Counted from the stretch's first letter, positions 22,437 through 32,419 are shown. The stretch is 35,849 nt of DNA from Gammaproteobacteria bacterium (GCA_020445205.1 JAGRHA010000106.1:1-35849); one strand, 5' to 3'. Numbers and translations are program-made. The notes: generated by a model from the sequence alone, not told the origin.

Positions 22437-22892
22437 TCACGGCAGCGCGTTGCAAGCCCCGATTTTCTCGCACAGCGCCTGTGCGACGATGTCCGCGGCC
22501 TGTCGTATGCCGGCCTCCACTGCCGGCGAAGACTGCGCCAGGTCGGCAATGGTGATGCCAACGACCGTCAACGAGGGTGGCAGGGCACGCAATGACCTGG
22601 CGAGGCGCAGCGTGCTGGGGAGATTGAGCTGGTGGCTGCTGATGTGCGCAGGAATGGCGAGAATATCATCGGCCGTCAGTGTCAGAACTCGACCTGCCGG
22701 GCCGCCATCGTTTACGGCGTCGACGATGTACAGCGCGGACACGCCGTCGAACCAGTTGATCAACGTCGCACCGGGGCGATCGAGCGCGACGAGGTCGACC
22801 GCCGCGGGGGCCTGATCACGTAGCGCGTCGATGACACGCCATCCCGCGCGGTCATCGCCGAACGGCGCGCCGAGCCCGATCACCCGAATCAT
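22437..22892 (-). CDS. [NiFe] hydrogenase maturation endopeptidase
   Basis: A 151-residue HycI/HyaD-type protease that removes the C-terminal tail of the hydrogenase large subunit once nickel is inserted. The N terminus IRVIGLGAPFGDDRAGWRVI has the family's GxGxxxxxDDxxG pattern with the metal-binding Asp near residue 13. ALYIVDAVNDGG supplies the second Asp region and ISSHQLNLPSTL the conserved His. Its ATG at 22892 overlaps the stop of hyhL by four bases (ATGA), so it is the last gene of the hydrogenase operon. Its expected target, the nine-residue tail after His422 of HyhL, is present. Confidence 0.92.
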   Translation of the reverse strand: MIRVIGLGAPFGDDRAGWRVIDALRDQAPAAVDLVALDRPGATLINWFDGVSALYIVDAVNDGGPAGRVLTLTADDILAIPAHISSHQLNLPSTLRLARSLRALPPSLTVVGITIADLAQSSPAVEAGIRQAADIVAQALCEKIGACNALP

Positions 22893-24184
22893 CGGCGTTC
22901 TACGGATAGCGACAGAAAGTGCGTCGCGCAGGAGATGCACGGGTCGTAGTTGCGGATCACGGTTTCGGCGCGCAGGCGCAGATCGGCGTCGTCTCGATCG
23001 AGCCCGAGGGCGAGCAGGCTGCGTCGTAGATCGACTTCGATACGGGCCTGGTTCTGGCTCGTCGGCGGCACGATGCGCGCGCTGCGCACGATACCGTTGC
23101 CATCGAACGCGTAACGATGCCACAACAGGCCACGCGGTGCCTCGGTTGCACCGATGCCGACGCCGGCACGCGGGCTGACGGCCACCTGCGGCGAGTCCGG
23201 TGCCTGGTAGCGCTCGAGGAGGCGTATCGCTTCGACGACAGCGATATGGATCTCAATCGCCCGCGCGAGCAGGCTGTGGAACATGTTGTCGCTGGGAAAG
23301 CGTACGCCCGTCGCGTCGACCAGGCGGCGAGTGGTCTCGGGCAGGCGGTCGAAGTTCAGATTGAGGCGCGCGAGTGGGCCGACCAGGTAAGGCTCGTCAT
23401 CGAGCAGCGCAAACAAAGCGGTCGACTGCGGGCGGTGCTCTTCGCGGAAATGCCGCTCGTAATCGCCGCAATCGATGTCGAGTCCGCGGTCGGACACAAT
23501 GCGTCCCTCGGCCAGCGGGTAGTCGGTCGCGTGGCGCAGGGAAACGCTGGTGAACGTCTGATGGTCGTCTGGGACATCGAGCGATGCGGCCCAGCGCAGC
23601 AGCGCAACGGCATCCTCGAGGCCGGCACGCAGCGCTGCCAGCATCTCGTCGACCTCGGCCGGCGTCGGCGCGCGGTGGAATCCACCGACACAGGCGCCGA
23701 CGGGGTGCACGGAGCGTGCGCCGAGCAGGCGAATCAGTGTGTTGCCGAGGCCCTGCAGGCGCAGGCCACGGCGCACCTCGTCGGGATATTGCTCGGCCAT
23801 GCCGACGACGCTGTCGAAGCCGAGAAAATCCGGTGCGGCGAGCAGGTGGATGTGCAAGGCGTGGCTTTGCAGCCATTCGCCGCAATAGAACACGCGGCGC
23901 ATAGCGCGTGCCCATGGCCCGGGGTCGATGCCGAACGCGTGCTCCAGGGCCTGGGCGGCGCTCATCTGGTAGGCCACGGGACAGATGCCGCAGATACGCG
24001 CGACGGTATCGATGACCTCTGCGTGGTCGCGGCCTTCGAGAAACTTCTCGAAATAGCGCGGCGGCTCGAAGATATCGAGCGCCAGCTCCTCGATTTCGCC
24101 CTGCGCGATGTGCAGCCGTAGCGAACCCTCGCCCTCGACGCGGGTCAGTGCCGGCACGTGGATACGGACATTGCGCTCAGTCAT
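22889..24184 (-). CDS. hyhL: group 3b [NiFe] hydrogenase large (alpha) subunit
   Basis: A 431-residue catalytic subunit of a cytoplasmic bidirectional NADP-linked hydrogenase (sulfhydrogenase type). It binds the Ni-Fe(CN)2CO site through RICGICPVAYQMSAAQALEHA (Cys65, Cys68) and the C-terminal DPCISCATH (Cys416, Cys419, His422). Nine residues (FLSLSVERR) follow the His and should be cleaved by the protease encoded next. HVPALTRVEGEGSLRLH is the N-terminal RVEG motif. Length fits group 3b. The start at 24184 overlaps the hyhS end by eight bases. The operon order B-G-S-L-protease is the same as in the Pyrococcus hyhBGSL set. Confidence 0.95.
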   Translation of the reverse strand: MTERNVRIHVPALTRVEGEGSLRLHIAQGEIEELALDIFEPPRYFEKFLEGRDHAEVIDTVARICGICPVAYQMSAAQALEHAFGIDPGPWARAMRRVFYCGEWLQSHALHIHLLAAPDFLGFDSVVGMAEQYPDEVRRGLRLQGLGNTLIRLLGARSVHPVGACVGGFHRAPTPAEVDEMLAALRAGLEDAVALLRWAASLDVPDDHQTFTSVSLRHATDYPLAEGRIVSDRGLDIDCGDYERHFREEHRPQSTALFALLDDEPYLVGPLARLNLNFDRLPETTRRLVDATGVRFPSDNMFHSLLARAIEIHIAVVEAIRLLERYQAPDSPQVAVSPRAGVGIGATEAPRGLLWHRYAFDGNGIVRSARIVPPTSQNQARIEVDLRRSLLALGLDRDDADLRLRAETVIRNYDPCISCATHFLSLSVERR

Positions 24185-24968
24185 CGACGAACCCCGGGCG
24201 GTAATGGCGCAGGCCGGCGGCGTGGAAGGCCGGCGCCTGGCTGGTGATGAACAGGAAACGGCGGGCGACATCGGCGGGCGGCAGGCCGAGCCCTTCGAGG
24301 CGTTGCGACAGGGCGTCGGTATTGACGTCGTCGGCAGGGCCGAAACAGGCATAACAGTCGCGTCCGAAACGCGGGCACAGTGCGCCGCAACCGGTGCGCG
24401 TCACGGGGCCCATGCACGGTTTGCCGGAGGTCACCATGACGCACACGGCCTGTTGCCGTTTGCACTCCATGCACACCTTGTCATGCACGACGGCGGGTAA
24501 GACGCCGAACAGGAGTTGACGCACAGCGGCGAGTACCTGACGGCCGTTGACCGGGCACCCCCACAGTTGGAAATCGACCTTGATATGCGCCGAAACGGGT
24601 TCGGCTCGATCGAGCGTGCGGATGAAAGCCGGTTGCGCGTAGACAGCGTTCTTCCACGCCGTGTGGCTGTCGTCGAGGTTGCGCAGTGCCTGCAGCCCGC
24701 CGGCTGTGGCACACGCGCCGAGGGTGACGACGAGCGTGCTGTTTTCGCGTACGCGGCGGATGCGCTCGACCTCTTCGTCGGTGGAAATGCTGCCTTCGAC
24801 AAAGGCGATGTCGACCCTGGCCTGCTCGTCGGCGACGCCGGCTTCGAGAAAGTGCCGGATATCGACGAGGCCGGCCAAGGTCAGCAGCTCTTCGCCGGCG
24901 TTCAGAAAGGCCAGCTGACAGCCGTCGCACGACGAGAACTTGTGTACCGCGATGCTGGGTTTGTTCAT
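24177..24968 (-). CDS. hyhS: group 3b [NiFe] hydrogenase small (delta) subunit
   Basis: A 263-residue Fe-S electron-transfer subunit. The proximal cluster motif is SSCDGCQLAFLN (Cys14, Cys17), completed by GACATAGG and the GCPVNGRQ segment. The C-terminal half adds cysteines in KVCMECKRQ, KPCMGPVTRTGCGALCPRFG and CYACFGP for the further [4Fe-4S] clusters. There is no twin-arginine signal, which agrees with a cytoplasmic enzyme. The ATG overlaps the stop of hyhG (TGATG on the coding strand), and its own stop lies inside hyhL. Confidence 0.95.
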   Translation of the reverse strand: MNKPSIAVHKFSSCDGCQLAFLNAGEELLTLAGLVDIRHFLEAGVADEQARVDIAFVEGSISTDEEVERIRRVRENSTLVVTLGACATAGGLQALRNLDDSHTAWKNAVYAQPAFIRTLDRAEPVSAHIKVDFQLWGCPVNGRQVLAAVRQLLFGVLPAVVHDKVCMECKRQQAVCVMVTSGKPCMGPVTRTGCGALCPRFGRDCYACFGPADDVNTDALSQRLEGLGLPPADVARRFLFITSQAPAFHAAGLRHYRPGFVDD

Positions 24969-25785
24969 CAGAACCCCCTCACGCCGAGCAGGGCGCGTAC
25001 TTCGGGCCACGCGAACACCGGTCCGTCGCGGCAGACGAAGCGGCCGCCGTGCTGGCAATGACCGCAATGGCCGACCGCGCATTGCATGTTGCGCTCCATG
25101 CTGAGGTAGATGTCGTCGGCGGCCACGCCGCGGGCATGCAGCTGTTCGGCGGCGGCGCGCATCATAATCTCGGGACCGCACAGCATGGCCAGCGTCTGTT
25201 CGGGTTGCAGGGTGACTTGGTCGAAGAGTGCCGTGACCAGGCCGACGTGACCGTGCCAGCCCGGCGACGCGACGTCTGCGGCAAGCCCTACGGTGACATC
25301 GGGCAGCGCGGCCCAGGCATCGTATTGCTCGCGCCAGATCAGGTCGTCGGCGTGCTTGACCCCTTGCAGAATACTCAGATGACCGTAGCGCGCACGGTTG
25401 TCGAGGACATGATGGATGATCGATACCGACGGTGCGCAACCGAGGCCGCCGGTGACGACGATCAGGTTGCGTCCCTCGGCCGCCGCCATCGGCCAGCCGC
25501 GGCCGTACGGCCCGCGCAGGCCGATGCGGTCGCCGACCGCGAGTTGCTGCAGCCCCTGTGTGACGCGCCCCACGGCGCGTATGGTGTGGCTCAGTGTCCC
25601 GGCGACGGGATCGTCACCGACAATGGAGATCGGCACCTCGCCACAGCCGTAGAGGTAGAGCATGTTGAACTGGCCGGGTGCGAAGCGGTATGGCTGGCCA
25701 TCGGTCAGGCGCAGGCCGAGGCTGAAGGTCGTCGCCGATTCCTCGTGCCGGCTGACGATCTCGGCCTCGCGTGGCAGGTAGGGAT

Positions 25786-25789
<4 letters not shown>
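24968..25789 (-). CDS. hyhG: group 3b hydrogenase FAD/NAD(P)-binding (gamma) subunit
   Basis: A 273-residue flavoprotein of the dihydroorotate dehydrogenase electron-transfer subunit/ferredoxin-NADP reductase type. It moves electrons between the clusters and NAD(P). The FAD-binding region is FAPGQFNMLYLYGCGEVPIS; the nucleotide-binding loop is VVTGGLGCAPSVSIIHHVL; AMLCGPEIMM is the conserved CGP motif; and a C-terminal [2Fe-2S] set occurs in CAVGHCGHCQHGGRFVC. Start at 25789 overlaps the hyhB stop by four bases (ATGA). Confidence 0.94.
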
Positions 25790-26904
<1,115 letters not shown>

Positions 26905-26979
26905 GAACGCGGAGCTCCGTACTGCTGACATGAGCCTAGCGCACGTCGCGCGGTTGCGGCGTGATGCAGGCGCGAAGGC

Positions 26980-26996
26980 TTGATCTGGTTCAGATC
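26980..26996. promoter_or_regulatory. FNR/ANR-like box and palindrome between hyhB and the divergent gene
   Basis: TTGAT-CTGG-TTCAG (26980-26993) matches TTGAT-N4-ATCAA at eight of ten positions and also forms the palindrome GATCTG-GTT-CAGATC (26982-26996). It sits in the 147-base divergent gap before hyhB. No good -10 box lies at the class II distance on either side, so its assignment is tentative. Confidence 0.4.
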
Positions 26997-27051
26997 GGCG
27001 ACGATTGGTGTCGGTGCGGAAGGTCTGTTTGTTGTTTTTGGAGGGTTTGCG

Positions 27052-27552
27052 GTGGATGCCGAAGCGTTTCGCGCCTTGTTGTCGGATCTCGATTGGGCGC
27101 CGTCCGATGCGGCGGCCTTGCGCCTGGTCGACGACGGCGCCCTGGCGTGGGGCACGGGGAGCGAGCCCGATGTGCTGGTCGGGACGTGGTCGAACGCCGG
27201 TCAGGACCGCGTCGCGTGGCTGGCGGCGAATGCCGAGGAACTGCTCGCAGCGTATTACCGCACCCACCCGTTGACGCGTGCGGGCTTCGATCGCCAGGCA
27301 CGCGAGTTGTTGCAGCGACACGGCGCGTCGGCATTCGCCGGCATTGCCGGCGAGCTGCCCGAACGGTCGCTGTTTGTCGATGTCGGTAGCGTGGTTGCCG
27401 AACCGCGCGGTGCACCACGCCACCGCTATGGTGTGTATTGCGCACTCGATCGCCGGCCCGGCGATGTCGATCTTGCCGTGCGACGCTGGCTCGATCGTGG
27501 CGAGGCCTACGACGGCTATCTCGGCATGAACGTATGCCGCTACAACTGTTGA
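27052..27552 (+). CDS. hypothetical protein
   Basis: A 166-residue soluble acidic protein I do not recognise. I place the start at the GTG at 27052, eight bases after GGAGG (27040-27044); the open frame reaches back to 26980 but would cross the FNR-like box. Composition and helix-like periodicity (FRALLSDLDWAPSDAAAL, RVAWLAANAEELLAAYY, FDRQARELLQRHG) look genuine, and the end DGYLGMNVCRYNC has two cysteines. It is divergent from the hydrogenase operon and could share its regulation, but no functional link can be shown. Confidence 0.65.
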   Translation: MDAEAFRALLSDLDWAPSDAAALRLVDDGALAWGTGSEPDVLVGTWSNAGQDRVAWLAANAEELLAAYYRTHPLTRAGFDRQARELLQRHGASAFAGIAGELPERSLFVDVGSVVAEPRGAPRHRYGVYCALDRRPGDVDLAVRRWLDRGEAYDGYLGMNVCRYNC

Positions 27553-27573
27553 CGCCAGGCGGCGCGCACGGCC

Positions 27574-28752
27574 TCAGACGATGACGTGGCCGACGAATTT
27601 GCTCGCGTTGTCGAGGATTTCGCCGCCGCGTCGGAAACCGAGGCCGCAGGCTTCGTCGACAAAGAACACACCCGCCTGGTAGTGATTTCCACGTGTGTCC
27701 TGCGCAAACTGCGCACGTGCCTGGTAGATGTCCTTGTGGTGCGCGTACGGACCCTCGGTGGTACGTGTCAGCGTGCCATCAGTGGCCACTAGCGCCATAT
27801 TGGCACCTTCGCGACCGAACAGTTTCTTGCGCACTTGTGCGAGCCCCGGTAGCGGGTTCACGTCCGTGGGCAGCAGATAAGGCGAGCCCGGAAACATCTC
27901 CCACAACACCTTGAGCATGCCTTTGCTCTGCAACAACAGCGTGTACGGTGGATTGAGATACTGCGTGCCGCCGCTGCGTGTCGAGCGCGTCAGCATGCGC
28001 GTCAACTCGAGTTCATCGGCCGCGATGTCTTCCCATGGGAACAACTTGAACCAATAGTCGGCGCGTTGACCGTCCTTGTTGAATACGCCCTCCTCAGCGG
28101 TGAAGCCGGCTTCGTGCAGATAACAGAAATCGGTATAGAAACCGGCGTCGTGTGCGACGCGTTGCAGATAACGCACCGTCTGCTCGTCTTCGGGCAGACC
28201 TGAGGCGCTCGAAAACAGCAGTTTCTCCTGCGCATAGCGTTCGTCGAATTCGGCCGGCGGCCGGCTGCCTGTGATGAGGCGGCGGAAGTTCTCCTGCAGC
28301 ATCTCGTGCAGGTTGTTGAACTGGCGCGACGTGTCCATGCCGTTGGCCTTGAGCAGTGCCCATTGCACGATCGAGGTCTCGAACAGGCTGGTCGGGGTGT
28401 CGGCGTTGAATTCGATCAGCTTGATCGGTTGGCCGTCGAGGCCCCCGGCGAGATCGAAACGCCCGTAGAGATGCAGATGATCGTTGCGCCAGCTGTGCTC
28501 GATGAGTTCGACGAGATTCGACGGAATGCCGAGTTCGAGATAACGCTCACCGTCGATGACCTGTTGCGCCGCGGCGACGTACATCTCGTACAGCTCGTTC
28601 GCCGCGCTGTAGTAGGCCTCGGCCTGGTCTTCGTCGACCTCGATGAGTTCTTCGCCGATGTAGCTGCTGCCGTCGGCGTCGGTGTGCCAGCTCAGGCCGA
28701 TTTCTTCGAGCAACTCACGGTCGAGTGGTTGGATGTTGCGTAAGGTCACCAT
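27574..28752 (-). CDS. glutathionylspermidine synthase-like ATP-grasp protein
   Basis: A 392-residue protein of the glutathionylspermidine synthase pre-ATP-grasp family, like E. coli YgiC and YjfC, which lack the amidase half of Gss. It opens with MVTLRNIQPLDRELLEEIGL and carries LIEFNADTPTSLFETSIVQW, the conserved N.DTPT.L motif of the substrate site, and LFGREGANMALV in the ATP-grasp part. The C terminus has RRGGEILDNASKFVGHVIV, with the usual final FVGH. YgiC-type enzymes have no proven glutathionylspermidine activity, so an amine/peptide ligase of unknown substrate is the safe reading. It starts three bases after the UPF0323 lipoprotein stop, forming a tight pair. Confidence 0.92.
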   Translation of the reverse strand: MVTLRNIQPLDRELLEEIGLSWHTDADGSSYIGEELIEVDEDQAEAYYSAANELYEMYVAAAQQVIDGERYLELGIPSNLVELIEHSWRNDHLHLYGRFDLAGGLDGQPIKLIEFNADTPTSLFETSIVQWALLKANGMDTSRQFNNLHEMLQENFRRLITGSRPPAEFDERYAQEKLLFSSASGLPEDEQTVRYLQRVAHDAGFYTDFCYLHEAGFTAEEGVFNKDGQRADYWFKLFPWEDIAADELELTRMLTRSTRSGGTQYLNPPYTLLLQSKGMLKVLWEMFPGSPYLLPTDVNPLPGLAQVRKKLFGREGANMALVATDGTLTRTTEGPYAHHKDIYQARAQFAQDTRGNHYQAGVFFVDEACGLGFRRGGEILDNASKFVGHVIV

Positions 28753-28755
28753 GAC

Positions 28756-29379
28756 TCAGCCACCGAACGAGCCGAATCCCCCGCTCGACGATGACCGGCC
28801 GCTGTTGCCGCCGAAGAACCCGCTGCGTGGCTGCGTGGTGCGGGCCGTCTGCTGACGCGCGGGTTGCGAGATGGTGGCCGTCGGGCGACCGCCGCCATAG
28901 CTTTGCTGTGTGCGTTGGTAGTTCGCGTTGCCGGCGAGTCGATTCGCCAGCATGCCGCCGATCAGGGAGCCGGCCGCGGCTGCGACCAGGGTCTCGCCGA
29001 GCGAGAGTCCGCCGCCATGCATCTGCGGGTCCTGGGTGAGTCGTGAGGTGCCGGCCTCGACCCTGGCGGCCTCGTCGGCGGCGATGCGCTTCAGCTCTTC
29101 CTCGGACAGAAAGCGTTCGTTGCCGCCGAGCTCGCGCAGGATGGCGCGCGTGGGGCCAGTGGTTTCGTGCTTCTCGAGCAGGCGGTAGGTATCGGGATTG
29201 CTGCCGGTCTGCTCGATGACGAGGAACTGGTTGCCCTCGATGCCGTCCTGCGTCGCACCGAAACCGTTGAGGTTGGGTGGTGCGGGCGCCTGGTCGCTGC
29301 AACCCTGCAGCGTCGCGATGATGCCGAGGCCGATGCCGCCGGCGATCGAGTACGAGAGAGCTTTCTTGATATGGCGCAT
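28756..29379 (-). CDS. UPF0323 family lipoprotein
   Basis: A 207-residue predicted lipoprotein. The signal peptide ends in a lipobox LQGC (lipidated Cys at about residue 27 of MRHIKKALSYSIAGGIGLGI...). Then come FLVIEQTGSNPDTYRLLEKH, RAILRELGGNERFLSEEEL and a Gly/Ala patch LVAAAAGSLIGGMLANRLAG that may insert in the membrane. The C terminus is Gly/Ser-rich (FFGGNSGRSSSSGGFGSFGG). This layout matches the UPF0323 lipoprotein family described from epsilonproteobacteria. With the following ATP-grasp gene it mirrors the E. coli ygiB-ygiC arrangement. The long open frame to 29661 covers the SRP RNA gene and is not coding; start at 29379. Confidence 0.85.
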   Translation of the reverse strand: MRHIKKALSYSIAGGIGLGIIATLQGCSDQAPAPPNLNGFGATQDGIEGNQFLVIEQTGSNPDTYRLLEKHETTGPTRAILRELGGNERFLSEEELKRIAADEAARVEAGTSRLTQDPQMHGGGLSLGETLVAAAAGSLIGGMLANRLAGNANYQRTQQSYGGGRPTATISQPARQQTARTTQPRSGFFGGNSGRSSSSGGFGSFGG

Positions 29380-29479
29380 GGCGCTACTTCCAACATGTCG
29401 GGTTCTAGACGGCGCCGATGATAGGCGATCGCGGCTCGGCGGTCGCCCAGCATGCAGCGGGGTATTTGTACCGGGGCGG

Positions 29480-29509
29480 GTGACGTTCGCCGTCCGCATG
29501 CGGCATAAT
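29480..29509 (+). promoter_or_regulatory. promoter of the SRP RNA gene
   Basis: GTGACG (29480-29485, four of six with TTGACA), an 18-base spacer and CATAAT (29504-29509, five of six with TATAAT) lie about 12 bases before the predicted 5' end of the RNA. Confidence 0.5.
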
Positions 29510-29521
29510 CCCGCACTCAGT

Positions 29522-29630
29522 GGTGGTCCCGTTGGTCTCCCGCGACAATAACTTGTGAACCCGGTCAGGCCCGGAAGGGAGCAGCCGCAGCAAGCGACTT
29601 GTGCGCCGGGAATCGCTGGCGGGACCGCCG
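29522..29630 (+). ncRNA. ffs: signal recognition particle 4.5S RNA
   Basis: The conserved apical domain is exact: GGTCAGGCCCGGAAGGGAGC, then AGCCGCA (about 29563-29589), containing the GGAA tetraloop and the asymmetric A-rich loop that binds Ffh. The ends pair as GGTGGTCCCG with CGGGACCGCC, giving the long hairpin of about 109 nucleotides usual for gammaproteobacteria. Location directly before dnaX is common in this class. Ends are judged from pairing and may be off by a few bases. Confidence 0.95.
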
Positions 29631-29706
29631 CCCATACCCCCGGTGCACCGTCGCGTGACATTCGGTTAGACTGCGGCTACCGCGTCGACCGATGACCGAA
29701 TCCCGC

Positions 29707-31404
29707 ATGTCCTACCAGGTTCTCGCCCGTAAGTGGCGCCCGCGCAACTTTGCCGAAATGGTCGGCCAGGAACATGTCGTGCGCGCGCTCAGCAACGCAC
29801 TCGATAACGATCGTCTGCACCACGCCTACCTGTTCACGGGGACGCGAGGCGTCGGCAAGACGACGCTGGCGCGCATCCTGTCCAAGTCGCTGAACTGCGA
29901 GACGGGTGTGACGGCGACGCCCTGTGGTACGTGCAGTGTCTGCCGCGAGATCGACGAGGGTCGTTTCGTCGACCTGCTCGAGGTCGATGCGGCGTCCAAG
30001 ACCGGTGTCGACGATACCCGCGAATTGCTCGACAACGTGCCGTACGCGCCGGTGCGTGGCCGCTACAAGGTGTATCTCATCGACGAGGTGCACATGTTCT
30101 CGGGGCACAGCTTCAACGCCCTGTTGAAAACGCTCGAAGAGCCGCCGCCGCACGTCAAGTTCCTGCTCGCTACGACCGACCCGCAGAAGGTGCCGGTCAC
30201 CGTGCTGTCGCGCTGCCTGCAGTTCAATCTCAAGCGCCTTCCGGTCGAGCAGATCGAGGGCCAATTCCGCCACATCCTGGACGCCGAAACGATCGCGTAC
30301 GAGGCAGCTGCGCTGGGTGTGCTGGCGCGCGCGGCCGACGGCAGCATGCGCGACGGCCTCAGCCTGCTCGACCAGGCGATCGCGTTCGGGGGCGGCGAGG
30401 TGAAGGCCGACGAGGTGCGGGCGATGCTCGGTGTCGTCGCCGGTGAACGTCTACCCGATATGCTCGATGCGGTGGCACGCGGGGATGGCGCGGCGCTCAT
30501 GGCCGACGTGGATGCGGTTGCGGAACATGCACCGGATTTCGCCGGCCTGTTGCGTGAGTTCGTCACCCTGTTGCATCGCATCGCCATGCTACAGCAGGTG
30601 CCCGGTGCGGCACAGTCCAGCTGGGGTGATGTCGAGCGCCTCGGCGCACTCGCCGGCACGCTGCCGCCCGAGGACGTGCAGCTGTACTATCAGATAGCAC
30701 TCAACGGCCAGCGCGATCTGCCGCTGGCGCCCGACATGCGCAGCGGCTTCGAGATGGTGCTGTTGCGCATGCTCGCGTTCCGACCCGACGACGGCGACGA
30801 CGAACAGCGTGCCCAGCCCGCGGCCGCGCAGGGTACGACGGCGCGTGCAAAGCCTGCGCCTGCGGCACCGGCATCCGCACCACGAGGCCAGATCTCGACC
30901 GTGCACGCGGCCGCCACGTCGCCGACCACTGTCGAAACGTCCACAGCGAGCGGTGCCGCTGGCGCGGCCACCGAAGCGGCCGAAACGGTCGCACCGCGCA
31001 TCGCGCCGACGTCGATCGCGTCGGCGACCGCGGACTGGCACGCCTTCATCGCGGGTCTGGGGCTCAAGGGGATGACGGCCCAACTCGCGGACAACAGCGT
31101 GTTCGTCGACTGGGACGGCAAACAGTTGTCGTTGCGCGTCGATCCCGCCTGCGCCGGTCTGCTCGGCAGCCTCGCCGAGCGACGTCTGCAGGAATCGCTG
31201 AGTGAGGCGCTCGGCTGCGCCTTGAACCTGCAGCTCGAAGCGGCCAGCGGCGGCGGAGAAACCCCGGCGCAGCGCCAGCAACGCGAGCGCGACGCACTGC
31301 AGCGCGCGACCGAAGCGGATATCGCAGATGATCCGCTGGTCCAAGCGGTGCAGGAAACCTTTGACGCGGCGATCGTTCCCGATTCGATTCGCCGTATTGA
31401 ATGA
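29707..31404 (+). CDS. dnaX: DNA polymerase III subunit tau (gamma/tau)
   Basis: A 565-residue clamp-loader ATPase. MSYQVLARKWRPRNFAEMVG is the canonical N terminus, so I start at 29707 rather than at the in-frame ATG at 29692. Walker A is GTRGVGKTT (45-53); the zinc module is CETGVTATPCGTCSVC; Walker B/DEVH is YLIDEVHMFSG; and the SRC sensor motif is VTVLSRCLQFNL. After the clamp-loader domains comes an Ala/Pro/Thr-rich linker (about 360-440) and a C-terminal domain that would bind polymerase and helicase. I see no A-AAA-AAG slippery site, so a separate gamma product by the E. coli frameshift is unlikely. It is shorter than E. coli tau (643). Confidence 0.96.
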   Translation: MSYQVLARKWRPRNFAEMVGQEHVVRALSNALDNDRLHHAYLFTGTRGVGKTTLARILSKSLNCETGVTATPCGTCSVCREIDEGRFVDLLEVDAASKTGVDDTRELLDNVPYAPVRGRYKVYLIDEVHMFSGHSFNALLKTLEEPPPHVKFLLATTDPQKVPVTVLSRCLQFNLKRLPVEQIEGQFRHILDAETIAYEAAALGVLARAADGSMRDGLSLLDQAIAFGGGEVKADEVRAMLGVVAGERLPDMLDAVARGDGAALMADVDAVAEHAPDFAGLLREFVTLLHRIAMLQQVPGAAQSSWGDVERLGALAGTLPPEDVQLYYQIALNGQRDLPLAPDMRSGFEMVLLRMLAFRPDDGDDEQRAQPAAAQGTTARAKPAPAAPASAPRGQISTVHAAATSPTTVETSTASGAAGAATEAAETVAPRIAPTSIASATADWHAFIAGLGLKGMTAQLADNSVFVDWDGKQLSLRVDPACAGLLGSLAERRLQESLSEALGCALNLQLEAASGGGETPAQRQQRERDALQRATEADIADDPLVQAVQETFDAAIVPDSIRRIE

Positions 31405-31425
31405 ACGTACAGAGAGGGCTGAGCA

Positions 31426-31749
31426 ATGAAGGGTCCGATGGGAAATCTCATGCGCCAGGCGCAGAAGATGCAGGAAGACCTGCAGCGCGCGCAGGAAGAG
31501 GTGGCGAAGGCCGAGGTGACGGGTGAGTCCGGCGGCGGCCTGGTCAAGGTGACGATGAACGGCCGCCACGAGGTGCGCCGGGTGGAAATCGATGACAGCG
31601 TGATCGGTGACGACAAGGAGATGCTCGAGGACCTGATCGCTGCAGCGTGCAACGACGCCGCGCACCGGGTCGAGGCGCACACCAAGGAACGCATGGCCAG
31701 TGTGACGGCGGGATTGAACCTGCCGCCGGGTATGAAACTACCGTTCTGA
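31426..31749 (+). CDS. ybaB: YbaB/EbfC family nucleoid-associated protein
   Basis: A 107-residue dimeric DNA-binding protein. [20 protein letters not shown] is the standard N-terminal helix; [20 protein letters not shown] forms the central beta hairpin; and [20 protein letters not shown] is the following helix, ending in [10 protein letters not shown]. It lies 21 bases after dnaX and 19 before recR, the usual dnaX-ybaB-recR operon. Confidence 0.96.
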   Translation: MKGPMGNLMRQAQKMQEDLQRAQEEVAKAEVTGESGGGLVKVTMNGRHEVRRVEIDDSVIGDDKEMLEDLIAAACNDAAHRVEAHTKERMASVTAGLNLPPGMKLPF

Positions 31750-31768
31750 CAGGGCGGCGGACCGATTC

Positions 31769-32374
31769 ATGAACGCCAAGCCGCTGTTGCAGCAGTTGAT
31801 CGACAGCCTGCGTTGCCTGCCGGGCGTGGGGCCGAAATCGGCGCAACGCATGGCATTTCATATCCTGCAGCGCGACCGCGCAGGCGGCGCCCGGCTGGCG
31901 GCCGTGCTCGCCGAGGCCGTGCACTCGATCGGCCAATGCCACACCTGCCGTACGCTCACCGAGGACGAGCAGTGCGAGTTGTGCCGCAACCCCGGGCGTG
32001 ACGACAGCCTGCTGTGCGTGGTCGAGAATCCTTCTGACGTGATCGCGTTGGAACAGGCGACCGGGTTTCGCGGTCGCTACTTTGTGCTCGGTGGGCGTCT
32101 GTCGCCGCTGGACGGAATCGGACCGGCCGAGATCGGCATCGAAGAACTGCGCCAGCGCCTGCTCACGTTGCGCCCGAGCGAGGTGATTCTTGCCACCACG
32201 ACGACCGTCGAGGGCGAGGCGACTGCACACTACATCAACGAGCTGGCCGCCGAGCTCGGCATCGTCAGTACGCGCATCGCCCATGGTGTGCCGCTGGGCG
32301 GGGAACTCGAGTACGTTGACGGCGGGACGCTGGCCCACGCTTTCGCCGGCCGCCGGCAGGTGTCGAACGGCTGA
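31769..32374 (+). CDS. recR: recombination mediator RecR
   Basis: A 201-residue RecR (typical ~200). In order: an N-terminal helix-hairpin-helix region ([20 protein letters not shown]), the C4 zinc finger [16 protein letters not shown], the Toprim domain ([33 protein letters not shown]), and a C-terminal Walker-B-like loop region with [19 protein letters not shown]. It acts with RecO in loading RecA at gaps. It is the third gene of the dnaX operon. Confidence 0.97.
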   Translation: MNAKPLLQQLIDSLRCLPGVGPKSAQRMAFHILQRDRAGGARLAAVLAEAVHSIGQCHTCRTLTEDEQCELCRNPGRDDSLLCVVENPSDVIALEQATGFRGRYFVLGGRLSPLDGIGPAEIGIEELRQRLLTLRPSEVILATTTTVEGEATAHYINELAAELGIVSTRIAHGVPLGGELEYVDGGTLAHAFAGRRQVSNG

Positions 32375-32419
32375 ATGGCCGCCGGTTCAGAGCATCGCGA
32401 GACGATGGAGAGAAAATCG

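Noticed and set aside
23117..24121. 334-codon plus-strand frame
   Set aside because: Antisense to hyhL, whose metal-binding motifs are complete.
29692..29706. Earlier ATG for dnaX
   Set aside because: DnaX proteins begin MSYQVLARKWRP; five extra residues are not expected and neither ATG has a clear ribosome binding site, so family length decides.
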